A DNA stretch of 64,000 nucleotides, taken from contig NZ_JABBYG020000008.1 in NCBI RefSeq assembly GCF_012935325.2, forward strand, positions 298,021 through 362,020. The letters run 5' to 3'. The first letter of the stretch is position 1; each line of letters opens with the position of its first letter. A program made the translations under genes and the position numbers. Positions 26,044 through 33,772 of the stretch are shown piece after piece. Source of the stretch: Paenibacillus sp. PL91. GTDB taxonomy: Bacteria > Bacillota > Bacilli > Paenibacillales > Paenibacillaceae. The notes beneath the pieces are model-generated. The model worked only from the letters and a program-made list of their open reading frames with translations. It was not told the origin of the DNA and made no database searches.

Positions 26044-26973
26044 ATGAGTCAACGGCATGCACGAAGGAACAGGCGTCCTCGCTTTCAGAAACCGGATACG
26101 ATTAATATTATTTTAGGCTCTTTAACGATTGTTTTGCTTTTTGTATGGGGTGGGCTTTATTGGAAGGAATCCTCGCAGCAAGCGCTTATCGTCAACGCGG
26201 ATGGATCAGCACAGAACGAGCAGGCGGAGCTGATAGATCTGGATGAGCCTGTAACGGAGCCAGTAATCACCCCTCCTGCAGGAGAAGTGAAGCCGGCAGA
26301 TGCAGTCAAGGGAGACAAGCCAGCGGAGCAAGCAACGGAAAAACCGGCTGTGGGCGGCGATGGTGCCGTTTTGCCGGAGGAGACGACTAAGCCGAGTCAG
26401 CCAGATAAGGGCTCGGGAGCAGTCCAAACGACGAAACCTGCGCAAACGGAAAAGCCTAATCAAGAGACGGCTGCGAAGCCGAATGCAGGCGGATCGACAA
26501 AGCCGGCAACGACAAAACCAGGATCGACAAAGCCGGTAGCAACAAAACCAGAAACGACAAAACCAGAAACGACAGAACCGGAAACGACAAAACCGGAAAC
26601 GACAAAGCCGGAAACGCCAGCAGAAACAAAGCCGCCAGTAAGCATGTCCGAGAAATACGAGCAAGAGATCATTCAGCTTCAAGCGAAATGTACACAGGAT
26701 ATGAATGAGGTGCTGGTAGGGGCTGAAGCGAGCATCGAGCAGATGGATCAATCAGATCCTTACGCCTTCCAAGCGCTAAATCAGAAGTGGATGGATAGCC
26801 TTGCGAATGTGGAGAGCACATGCAATACGAATTTCCAAACGAAGATCGACTATGCGGAGAAGGATAATGTGGATCCAGCGATTACAGAGGAATGGCAGCA
26901 AAAGTTCAGCTCATTGATGCTTCAGCTCCAAGGCGAGTTCGAGGCGAAGATGCTGCAGCTGATGGGCGGTTAA
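26044..26973 (+). CDS. Membrane-anchored protein with Thr/Pro/Lys-rich repeat stalk, unknown function
   Basis: I do not recognise this 309-residue protein. A basic cytoplasmic N terminus (RHARRNRRPRF) is followed by one membrane helix (INIILGSLTIVLLFVWGGLYW, about residues 21-41). Residues ~55-200 are an outside low-complexity stalk with short repeats such as TKPETTKPETTEPETTKP. The last ~105 residues form an acidic helical domain (YEQEIIQLQAKCTQDMNEVL to EAKMLQLMGG). Two Cys residues in this domain could form a disulfide. The start is ATG 26044 after AAAGGTGG. It follows the operon terminator, so it needs its own promoter or readthrough. A surface spacer protein is likely; its partner is unknown. 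Confidence 0.72.
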   Translation: MSQRHARRNRRPRFQKPDTINIILGSLTIVLLFVWGGLYWKESSQQALIVNADGSAQNEQAELIDLDEPVTEPVITPPAGEVKPADAVKGDKPAEQATEKPAVGGDGAVLPEETTKPSQPDKGSGAVQTTKPAQTEKPNQETAAKPNAGGSTKPATTKPGSTKPVATKPETTKPETTEPETTKPETTKPETPAETKPPVSMSEKYEQEIIQLQAKCTQDMNEVLVGAEASIEQMDQSDPYAFQALNQKWMDSLANVESTCNTNFQTKIDYAEKDNVDPAITEEWQQKFSSLMLQLQGEFEAKMLQLMGG

Positions 26974-27015
26974 CTGTGAATGCATGAACCTAGAGGAAGC
27001 TAAATTCGTTAATTT

Positions 27016-27048
27016 ATAGGCGGTTGAATGCTTGAGCCAATCGCCTAT
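27016..27048. terminator. Possible bidirectional hairpin between converging genes
   Basis: ATAGGCG (27016-27022) mirrors CGCCTAT (27042-27048) between the stalk-protein gene and the converging XRE gene. No clear T run follows, so terminator function is uncertain. Confidence 0.35.
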
Positions 27049-27098
27049 GATTCAATCAACCCAATAATGGTTATATCACTTTTAAAGTGACGGTACGT

Positions 27099-27455
27099 TT
27101 ATCCATCCTTTGGCAAGGTGCGGTCGCGGAGCACGCGTTCCAGCAAGCTGCGAATGAGCTCCAGATCGTCCCTTTCCAGAGGTACACCGTCCCAGTGAAG
27201 CTGTTCATAATTCAAATACTCCTTCGCATTATGATTAAGCTCAATTGTAGGCTCTGGATAATCAGTGAGTCCGAGCAAGTAGTCCGCCGATGTGCGCAGC
27301 TTACGCGAGATCGTTTGAATGGATTCGATGGTCGGCTGGCGGTATCCGGATTCGTAACCCGCATACGTGCTTTTTGCAACCCCTAAGTAATCGGCCACTT
27401 CCTGCATAGTCAATTTCCTCGTTTTACGCAGCTGCTTAAGGCGCTTCGCGAACAT
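27099..27455 (-). CDS. XRE-family helix-turn-helix regulator
   Basis: A 118-residue DNA-binding protein. The N-terminal ~65 residues are a Cro/C1-type domain (RLKQLRKTRKLTMQEVADYL, STYAGYESGYRQPTIESI, LRTSADYLLGLTDYP). The C-terminal part is short and acidic (ELNHNAKEYLNYEQLHWDGV) and has no recognised domain. It resembles chromosomal SinR/YgzD-like small repressors rather than phage CI, as no phage genes are nearby. The start at 27455 is the first Met of the HTH. It is read away from the AraC gene at 27737 and may repress itself via the inverted repeat over its -35 region. A biofilm role beside the exopolysaccharide operon is possible but unproven. Confidence 0.87.
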   Translation of the reverse strand: MFAKRLKQLRKTRKLTMQEVADYLGVAKSTYAGYESGYRQPTIESIQTISRKLRTSADYLLGLTDYPEPTIELNHNAKEYLNYEQLHWDGVPLERDDLELIRSLLERVLRDRTLPKDG

Positions 27456-27518
27456 CGTAATCCCCCTCTCTCTAACGTCTCTCTGTTTCTAATTCATGGC
27501 TGGCTAAATGCACACATA

Positions 27519-27549
27519 ATTATATCATGTTTACCATTTGTATGTACAA
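27519..27549 (-). promoter_or_regulatory. Promoter and candidate operator of the XRE gene
   Basis: On the minus strand a TATAAT -10 (27519-27524) lies 19 bp after TTGTAC (27544-27549). An inverted repeat TTGTA-TG-TACAA (27538-27549, plus strand) covers the -35, the usual position for a small XRE repressor site. Confidence 0.5.
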
Positions 27550-27593
27550 GATAGAATGTTAGAATAACGAAATACTTATATATGCATGTACCA

Positions 27594-27642
27594 AAGAGCC
27601 TTGCAGGGCTGCCGCAGACCTGTAAGGTTCTTATTTGTTTTT
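27594..27642 (+). terminator. Orphan plus-strand terminator in front of the Cache-AraC gene
   Basis: AAGAGCCTTGCAGG (27594-27607) pairs with CCTGTAAGGTTCTT (27619-27632), 14 bp with two G-T pairs, then ATTTGTTTTT. No plus-strand gene ends here: the DNA before it is the divergent XRE promoter. It may be a leader attenuator for the AraC gene or the end of a short RNA. Confidence 0.65.
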
Positions 27643-27736
27643 CTATTCTTGTCTTAAATGATAGGAAAGGATAATGTCAAACTCCTTTGATGCATATATT
27701 TTAATGATCAAGCTGCATCCGGCGAGGAGGTTGAAG

Positions 27737-30043
27737 ATGAAATCAAGCATTTCGGGAAAAGTAATGATCATTTACGGAAGCATCTTCCTGCTCATTATTG
27801 TTTTGACCTTCTGGTTGTCCTACCAGGGCACGGTTGGCCCGCTCGAGGATGATCTGACTAATACGAATCTGGCTCTTCTCAAGCAGGTGGATCAAAAGAT
27901 CGAAGTGGCATTTCGTCAGACAGAGAAGGATCTGCTTGCTCTCATGGACGAGCTTGAATTCGTTTATTTCATGCTCGACAGCTATGATGACGATGCCCAA
28001 AAGTACAGCAACTATTATGGACTAACGACCAAATTAAAAAACTTTATTAACGCGAACCCTAATTTCTCGTCCATCTTTGTTTATTCTGCTGCAAACGGCG
28101 ATATTTTGACCGAAAAGGCTTATATGAATGACATCTCTCCGGTTAATAATTGGCTGGCATCATATATGGACATGCCAGGATACTTCAAATGGATTACCAC
28201 CCATCCGGTGTGGGACGGAACGACGACCCAGAACGTTGTCACGCTGGTGCGTTCCTATCCAACGCTCAGCAGCCCGGGATACCGCAACGGCATAGTTGCC
28301 GTCAATATTAGCGAGAATGTGTTATACAGCATGATTAAGTCGGTTTACGAGTACAGCACGGCAGGCCATTTATTTATTTTTGACGCGGATGGGAACGTCG
28401 TCAGCCATGACGATAAAACGATGCTTTACCAAAATCTTAAACAGCTCCCTTACATGAAAAATGTTCTATCTACAGAGGGCAGCGGTTCCTTGTCGATCAA
28501 GCTGGACGGCGTTCCGCAAACGGTATTTTACCGCACCTCCGCGTATACGGGCTGGAAGATGGTCAGCATCATGCCGGAATCCCAAATTTACGAGCCGCTT
28601 CAGCTAACACGCAATCTGCTGTTCATTTTGGCGGGAGGCATGGTCATCCTTGCTCTTATCGTATTGTTCTATGTCAATCGCTTAACCTTCAAGCCGCTCG
28701 ACCGCCTTGTCGGCAAGCTGGCGGGTACCTACCAACCGGATAAAAATAACCGGTTTGATACGGCCGGGTTCACCTATTTGGAGACAGTGTTCGAGAAAAT
28801 GATGCAGGATCGGGAGCATTTGGAGAAGCATGTGCGGGATTCCAAATCGGTGCTTAAGTGGAGATTGATTATGGATTTGCTGACCGGTTACCGGACGGAC
28901 TATCAAGCCTTGCGGCATCATCTTGAATTTACCGGAATAACGCTATACCCGGAGCGCTTCCTTGTCTGCACGGCGGAAATCGGCAAAGCGGAAGGGAGCT
29001 TGAGCACGCGAGATGAAACGCTTTACACGTATGTGTTTTGCAATGTAGCGGAAGAGCTGATGGGCAAAGAGAATGCGGGAGCCGCTATCGATTTGGGTGG
29101 GGGACGAGCCGCGCTTGTCTTTAGCTTTGCGGAAGGCGAAGCGGAACAAAACCATTTGCGCGCGCTCGCTATTTTGGAATTGATACTTGAAGTCATAAAG
29201 AAGCAATTCGGTTTAGTCGCAACGGTCGGCGTCGGAAGAGGCGTCAAGGAATTGAGCGACATCCAGAACTCCTACGGCGAATCACGCAAGGCGCTCCGCT
29301 ACAAAATGCTCTTTGGCAGTCATTCCGTTATCTCGATCGAGGATTTACAACCGCTGGACAGTCAGGATTATTACCGTTTGAACCGAAAAGCGAGCCGAAT
29401 TATGGAGGCCCTTAAGAGGGCGGATACGGACAAGATGAAGGAGGATGTACATCAAGCCTTTCAGAAGGCGGTAGAGCTCGGCTTGCCTCCTGACTTGATC
29501 CGCCAGTTTTCGTTCGACTTAATCGTGAAGGCGCTGCAGGTCGCCGACTCGATCGGGATCGGCCCAGAGGAGTCCATGGGCAACCTGGACAGCATCTATG
29601 AGAAAATCGAACGCAGTGAAGATTGGAAGCAAGCGGAGGGCCTTGTTCTCTACGTCCTTGAAGAGCTGGCTGCCAAGCTTACGAGCAAGCGAAGCCAAAG
29701 AGGAAAGAACGATACGATTGATCGGATGCTTACTTACATACAAAGCCATTATCATGAAAATGATTTGTCCCTTGATCGGCTTGCCGAACAGTTTCATTTG
29801 AGCCCAACCTATATCAGCAAGCAGTTCAAAGAATACACCGAACGAAATTTCATCGACTATCTGATCGAAATTCGAATCGACGCGTCCAAGGCGCTTCTGC
29901 TGGACAAGGATAGGAAGGTGAATGATATCGCCGAGGCGATCGGATATATGAATACGCGGAGCTTCCTGCGGACGTTCAAAAAATATACGGGGATGACGCC
30001 GACAGAGTACCGCGAGCATGCCATCAGCAAGCTATCGGAGTAA
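27737..30043 (+). CDS. Membrane-bound Cache-AraC transcriptional regulator (YesS/YtdP type)
   Basis: A 768-residue regulator of the sugar-locus class. Membrane segment 1 lies near residues 8-30 (VMIIYGSIFLLIIVLTFWLS), followed by an outside sensor region of ~260 residues compatible with a Cache domain, then segment 2 (LLFILAGGMVILALIVLFYV, about 295-315). The cytoplasmic part has a diverged central domain and a C-terminal AraC double helix-turn-helix (about 660-765: LSLDRLAEQFHLSPTYISKQ, DIAEAIGYMNTRSFLRTFKK, MTPTEYRE). ATG 27737 follows GAGGAGG; the frame opens at 27674 without a ribosome site. It precedes the permease genes by ~270 bp and probably activates them when an oligosaccharide is sensed outside. 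Confidence 0.88.
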   Translation: MKSSISGKVMIIYGSIFLLIIVLTFWLSYQGTVGPLEDDLTNTNLALLKQVDQKIEVAFRQTEKDLLALMDELEFVYFMLDSYDDDAQKYSNYYGLTTKLKNFINANPNFSSIFVYSAANGDILTEKAYMNDISPVNNWLASYMDMPGYFKWITTHPVWDGTTTQNVVTLVRSYPTLSSPGYRNGIVAVNISENVLYSMIKSVYEYSTAGHLFIFDADGNVVSHDDKTMLYQNLKQLPYMKNVLSTEGSGSLSIKLDGVPQTVFYRTSAYTGWKMVSIMPESQIYEPLQLTRNLLFILAGGMVILALIVLFYVNRLTFKPLDRLVGKLAGTYQPDKNNRFDTAGFTYLETVFEKMMQDREHLEKHVRDSKSVLKWRLIMDLLTGYRTDYQALRHHLEFTGITLYPERFLVCTAEIGKAEGSLSTRDETLYTYVFCNVAEELMGKENAGAAIDLGGGRAALVFSFAEGEAEQNHLRALAILELILEVIKKQFGLVATVGVGRGVKELSDIQNSYGESRKALRYKMLFGSHSVISIEDLQPLDSQDYYRLNRKASRIMEALKRADTDKMKEDVHQAFQKAVELGLPPDLIRQFSFDLIVKALQVADSIGIGPEESMGNLDSIYEKIERSEDWKQAEGLVLYVLEELAAKLTSKRSQRGKNDTIDRMLTYIQSHYHENDLSLDRLAEQFHLSPTYISKQFKEYTERNFIDYLIEIRIDASKALLLDKDRKVNDIAEAIGYMNTRSFLRTFKKYTGMTPTEYREHAISKLSE

Positions 30044-30315
30044 GATTCGGGTCAAGCGTAAGCCGGCGGCTATCTATCGATGCGGAAGCGGTGCCCCGGT
30101 CTTTTCCTTGTAGTGGCGCGGTTTCTCTTCTGTCACAGCAAAATAATGAACCTGTTCAAGAAAGGTGACCTCCCCTTTCACAATAAAAGACACTAGGCAC
30201 AGAACATGTCTATATTCAGCCTCCTGCGCATTGTGTACGATCAAATCGTAAGCAGAAGAGGATAAAGGGGGGGAGGACGATTTGGATACGGCTTAAGCGG
30301 GATCGGCATTTATAT

Positions 30316-31176
30316 TTGATGCTTTTGCCTGTCATCTTGTTTTACGTGCTCTTTAAATATGCACCGATGGCAGGCGAAATCATCGCGTTCAAAAATTACC
30401 GGTTTATTGATGGAATATGGGGGAGCGAGTGGGTAGGTTTTCAACATTTTCAAATGCTGTTCGCAAGCTTGGATTTTTGGAGAATTCTTCGCAATACGCT
30501 GCTGCTGAACATTTATAGTCTTGTGTTTGGCTTTCCGGTGCCTATCCTGCTTGCCCTGCTGCTAAATGAGGTAAGAAGAGAGTGGTACAAAAGAACAGTG
30601 CAGAACCTGTTGTATTTGCCTCACTTCATCTCTTGGGTTGTATTGGGCGGAATTGTCATCGCGATTCTATCGCCGAGTACAGGCGTCGTAAATCTAATTT
30701 TAAAACAATTTGGCATAGAGCCCGTTTATTTTATGGCAGACTCGACTTGGTGGCCTGTCGTGTATACGGTATCCGGTATTTGGCGCGATGCGGGCTGGGG
30801 GACGATTCTCTATTTGGCAGCGATGGCTTCAATTGATCCCCAGCTTTATGAAGCAGCTAAAATCGACGGGACGAACAAACTGCGGCAAATTTGGCATATT
30901 ACGCTTCCGGGCATTCGCAGCACGATTGCCATTTTATTGATCCTACGCATGGGGCATATGATGGACGTTGGCCTCGAGCAAACGCTGGTGCTGCAAAACC
31001 AATCCGTGTTGGACGTAGCGGATGTCATCAGCACTTATGTATACCGGGTCGGTTTGCAAAATATGAATTACAGCTATACGACGGCGCTCGGATTATTCCA
31101 GTCATTGATTGGCTTTATTCTAGTCGTGGCCGTTAACGGGCTGATCCGTAGATTCGGCGAAAGGGGGTTATGGTAA
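30316..31176 (+). CDS. Sugar ABC transporter permease 1 (LplB/YteP type)
   Basis: One of two membrane subunits of a carbohydrate importer. Six or so membrane segments and the family motif EAAKIDGTNKLRQIWHITLP (the EAA loop that binds the ATPase) are visible, as is the conserved VLFKYAPMAGEIIAFKNYR near the N terminus. The first canonical in-frame starts are TTG 30316 and ATG 30319, but these lack a ribosome site. The conserved basic lead-in RLKRDRHLYLMLLP is encoded upstream in frame, right after GGGAGG at 30271-30276, where only an ATT (30280) is available. The true start may therefore be non-canonical, giving 298 residues. It overlaps permease 2 by 7 bp. No ATPase gene is present. Confidence 0.85.
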   Translation: MMLLPVILFYVLFKYAPMAGEIIAFKNYRFIDGIWGSEWVGFQHFQMLFASLDFWRILRNTLLLNIYSLVFGFPVPILLALLLNEVRREWYKRTVQNLLYLPHFISWVVLGGIVIAILSPSTGVVNLILKQFGIEPVYFMADSTWWPVVYTVSGIWRDAGWGTILYLAAMASIDPQLYEAAKIDGTNKLRQIWHITLPGIRSTIAILLILRMGHMMDVGLEQTLVLQNQSVLDVADVISTYVYRVGLQNMNYSYTTALGLFQSLIGFILVVAVNGLIRRFGERGLW

Positions 31177-32075
31177 CGGTGAAAAGGAATGCTGCAGCAG
31201 CTGCCGCGCTGTCTTCGATGGGCAAGATCATCCTTTATACGTTTCTTGGTCTCTCGTCCTTAATCGCCCTGTTCCCGCTTTGGTACGAGGTAGCGGCTTC
31301 CTTCAGCAGCAGCCGGGCGATTACAGCCGGAGAAGTGCTGTTGTGGCCAATTGAATTTAACCTGCATGCCTACGATCGGCTGTTTGACGACGGACAAATC
31401 TTGATTGGCTTGCGAAATACAGTCCTGATTACGATTGTCGGCACCGCCTTCAACATGCTCATGACGATACTTGCCGCTTATCCGCTCTCAAGACGCCGAT
31501 TGATGGGACGCAGCGGACTGCTCCTGTTCATCACATTCACGATGTTATTCGTTTCGGGAATCATTCCGAGCTTCATTCTCGTTAAAACGTTAGGCTTAAT
31601 GGACACTTACTGGGCATTATGGCTGCCAAGCCTGATCAGCACGTATAACATGTTCGTTATGAAGACCTTTATGGAAGGGCTGCCGGAGGAGATCGAAGAG
31701 TCGGCAGCTATGGATGGAGCGGGCGATTGGCGCGTCTTAATGCAAATCATGCTCCCATTGTGCAAGCCGATCATCGCCTCCTTGTCGCTGTTCTATGCTG
31801 TAGGCTGGTGGAACTCTTATTTCAGCGTTCTTCTCTATATTACGAAAACGACATCCCAATCCTTGATGGTGAAGCTGTATCAAATGATCAATCAAGTGGA
31901 TGCAAGCCTGCTTAATAATGCCGGGGGCAGCGAGGGCGCGGGGCAAATTTTGCTGACGCCTGAAGGCATTAAAGCGGCAGCTATCGTCATTGCGGTCACG
32001 CCGATTCTGTGCGTATATCCGTTCCTTCAGAAGCATTTTGTGAAAGGCGTATTAATCGGTTCGGTTAAAGGTTGA
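31170..32075 (+). CDS. Sugar ABC transporter permease 2 (YtcP/YteP-partner type)
   Basis: Second membrane subunit of the same importer, 301 residues. It has about six membrane segments, the EAA loop EESAAMDGAGDWRVLMQIML, the LFVSGIIPSFILVKTLGLMD stretch and the usual C-terminal LQKHFVKGVLIGSVKG. It starts at ATG 31170 after AAAGGGGG, within the end of permease 1. The binding lipoprotein follows 25 bp downstream. In Bacillus such pairs use the shared ATPase MsmX, which is the likely partner here. Confidence 0.9.
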   Translation: MVTVKRNAAAAAALSSMGKIILYTFLGLSSLIALFPLWYEVAASFSSSRAITAGEVLLWPIEFNLHAYDRLFDDGQILIGLRNTVLITIVGTAFNMLMTILAAYPLSRRRLMGRSGLLLFITFTMLFVSGIIPSFILVKTLGLMDTYWALWLPSLISTYNMFVMKTFMEGLPEEIEESAAMDGAGDWRVLMQIMLPLCKPIIASLSLFYAVGWWNSYFSVLLYITKTTSQSLMVKLYQMINQVDASLLNNAGGSEGAGQILLTPEGIKAAAIVIAVTPILCVYPFLQKHFVKGVLIGSVKG

Positions 32076-32100
32076 TAGGAAAAAGGGGATGATGTATTTG

Positions 32101-33690
32101 ATGAAAATGAACAAAATCCGCAATTGGATCATGACGGCAAGCTTAGTTGTTGTACTGCTGGCTGGCTGCACGGGGAAAACCTCCGAGCCGAGCAAACCAT
32201 CCGCTGCGCCGAACGAATCCGATGCGCCAGTGGCAGAGCAAAAGAAAGAGATCAGCGTCTCCATCCTGGATCGGGGCGAAGTGGCGACCGAGGAAGGCAG
32301 CTACGAAAACAACCGCTGGACGAAGTGGATCAATGAGAATGCTCCTGCACAGGTCAAATGGGTTCCCGTGCCGCGAACGCAGGTGCAGCAGAAACTGAAT
32401 ACGTTGATCGCATCGGGCACGGCGCCGGATCTGATATGGGAATATGACCGCAACTACATCAGCCAGCTCGCTGCCCAGGGCGCGATCCAGCCGATTGACG
32501 AGTATATTGAAAAGTACAGCACAACGTACAAGGCTTACTTGGAGAAGCATCCGGAATTAAAGCCCTTTTTGACGATCAACGGAAAAATGTATGCGATTGC
32601 AAGCGCGCGCGGACAGGAAACGATAGCCAATCACGGAATTATGATTCGTCAGGACTGGCTAGATAAGCTGGGCTTGAAGGCTCCTACTACAGTAGAAGAA
32701 TTAATTGACGTTGCCCGCAAATTCAAAGAGGGCGATCCAGACGGCAACGGCAGCGCGGACACTGTGCCAATCACGTTCAATTACAATGGCGTGCAAATTT
32801 TAAGGGCCCTCTTCTTCAATAACGAGAACCAATGGTATTTGGAAGATGGCAAGCTTACGTTCGGCCGGATACAGGACCGGTACACCGATTCGCTTGCTCT
32901 GCAGAAGCAGCTTTTTGACGAAGGCTTAATTGATAAGGAATATATTACGGATACGAATTTCCAGCGCTCGCTGCAGCTGTGGACGACTGGAAAATCCGGC
33001 ATTTATCTCGGTTCATGGACGATGGGCGCGGAGTTTGTTGATTTGAAGAAAAACGTACCGGATGCCAAAGTCGTGCCGCTGGAGCCAGTCGCTTCGAAGT
33101 ATGGAAAAAACGGTCTTTATCAGGAAGTGCCGGCCAACATGTATATCGCTTTTAATACAAACATGAAAGAGGACAAAATCGAAGCAGGTGTCAAATTTTT
33201 GGATTGGATGCTGGAGAAGGGCTGGGAGCCGCTCAGAATTGGAGAGCTAGACGTGCACTATAAGCTCGTTGGCGAAGTTCCGCAGAAGACCGATGCTGAT
33301 AAGTTCAAGAAGGAGGTCTTCTATGCAAGGGAATATGCCATCCTGAACGAATGGGATCCGAAGCCGGAATGGTATGCCGTTATGGCCGCCCAAGACCCGA
33401 TCTCCCAAGAGCAGGCAGCGCTTAAAGCGGCTGGCCTTGAGATAGCGATGAAAAACGAATACCGACGGGACATTGCCTATAATCCTGATATTCCTGAGGT
33501 GAGTCAGCTGATTGCTACGTTCGCTCCGATCGCGCAGCAAATTGAAGCGAAAATCGTCACCGGTGGGGGCGCGCTTACGCCGCAGGCCGGAATGGACGAT
33601 ATTCGCAAGGAATGGAAGCGCTTGGGCGGAGAAAATGTTGAGAAGCTGGTGCAGGAGTGGTATGAGACGAACAAAGATCATTTGAAGTAG
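32101..33690 (+). CDS. Extracellular sugar-binding lipoprotein (LplA/YtcQ type)
   Basis: Substrate-binding subunit of the preceding importer, about 529 residues, the large size typical of LplA-like proteins. The lipobox is LLAGC near residue 20-24, followed by a flexible S/P/A/E linker. The mature part has family marks WTKWINENAPAQVKW, SGTAPDLIWEYD, DWLDKLGLKAPTTVEEL and DPDGNGSADTVPITF (a calcium-like loop common in this group). Several Met codons crowd the start (32089, 32092, 32101); 32101 gives better spacing from AAGGGG (32083-32088). The ligand is unknown; the GH105 enzyme downstream suggests an unsaturated oligouronide. Confidence 0.9.
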   Translation: MKMNKIRNWIMTASLVVVLLAGCTGKTSEPSKPSAAPNESDAPVAEQKKEISVSILDRGEVATEEGSYENNRWTKWINENAPAQVKWVPVPRTQVQQKLNTLIASGTAPDLIWEYDRNYISQLAAQGAIQPIDEYIEKYSTTYKAYLEKHPELKPFLTINGKMYAIASARGQETIANHGIMIRQDWLDKLGLKAPTTVEELIDVARKFKEGDPDGNGSADTVPITFNYNGVQILRALFFNNENQWYLEDGKLTFGRIQDRYTDSLALQKQLFDEGLIDKEYITDTNFQRSLQLWTTGKSGIYLGSWTMGAEFVDLKKNVPDAKVVPLEPVASKYGKNGLYQEVPANMYIAFNTNMKEDKIEAGVKFLDWMLEKGWEPLRIGELDVHYKLVGEVPQKTDADKFKKEVFYAREYAILNEWDPKPEWYAVMAAQDPISQEQAALKAAGLEIAMKNEYRRDIAYNPDIPEVSQLIATFAPIAQQIEAKIVTGGGALTPQAGMDDIRKEWKRLGGENVEKLVQEWYETNKDHLK

Positions 33691-33772
33691 AGGGGAAGGC
33701 TCTTCCCGTATTCCTTAATGGCTCTCAGGGAAGGGTTAATCGCCGATCCGAGTAGCAAAGGATGGATGGAAA

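Noticed and set aside
26206..26751. Long antisense frame rich in Arg, Cys, Leu and Phe
   Set aside because: Shadow of the TKPET repeat stalk on the plus strand; the composition is an effect of the repeat.
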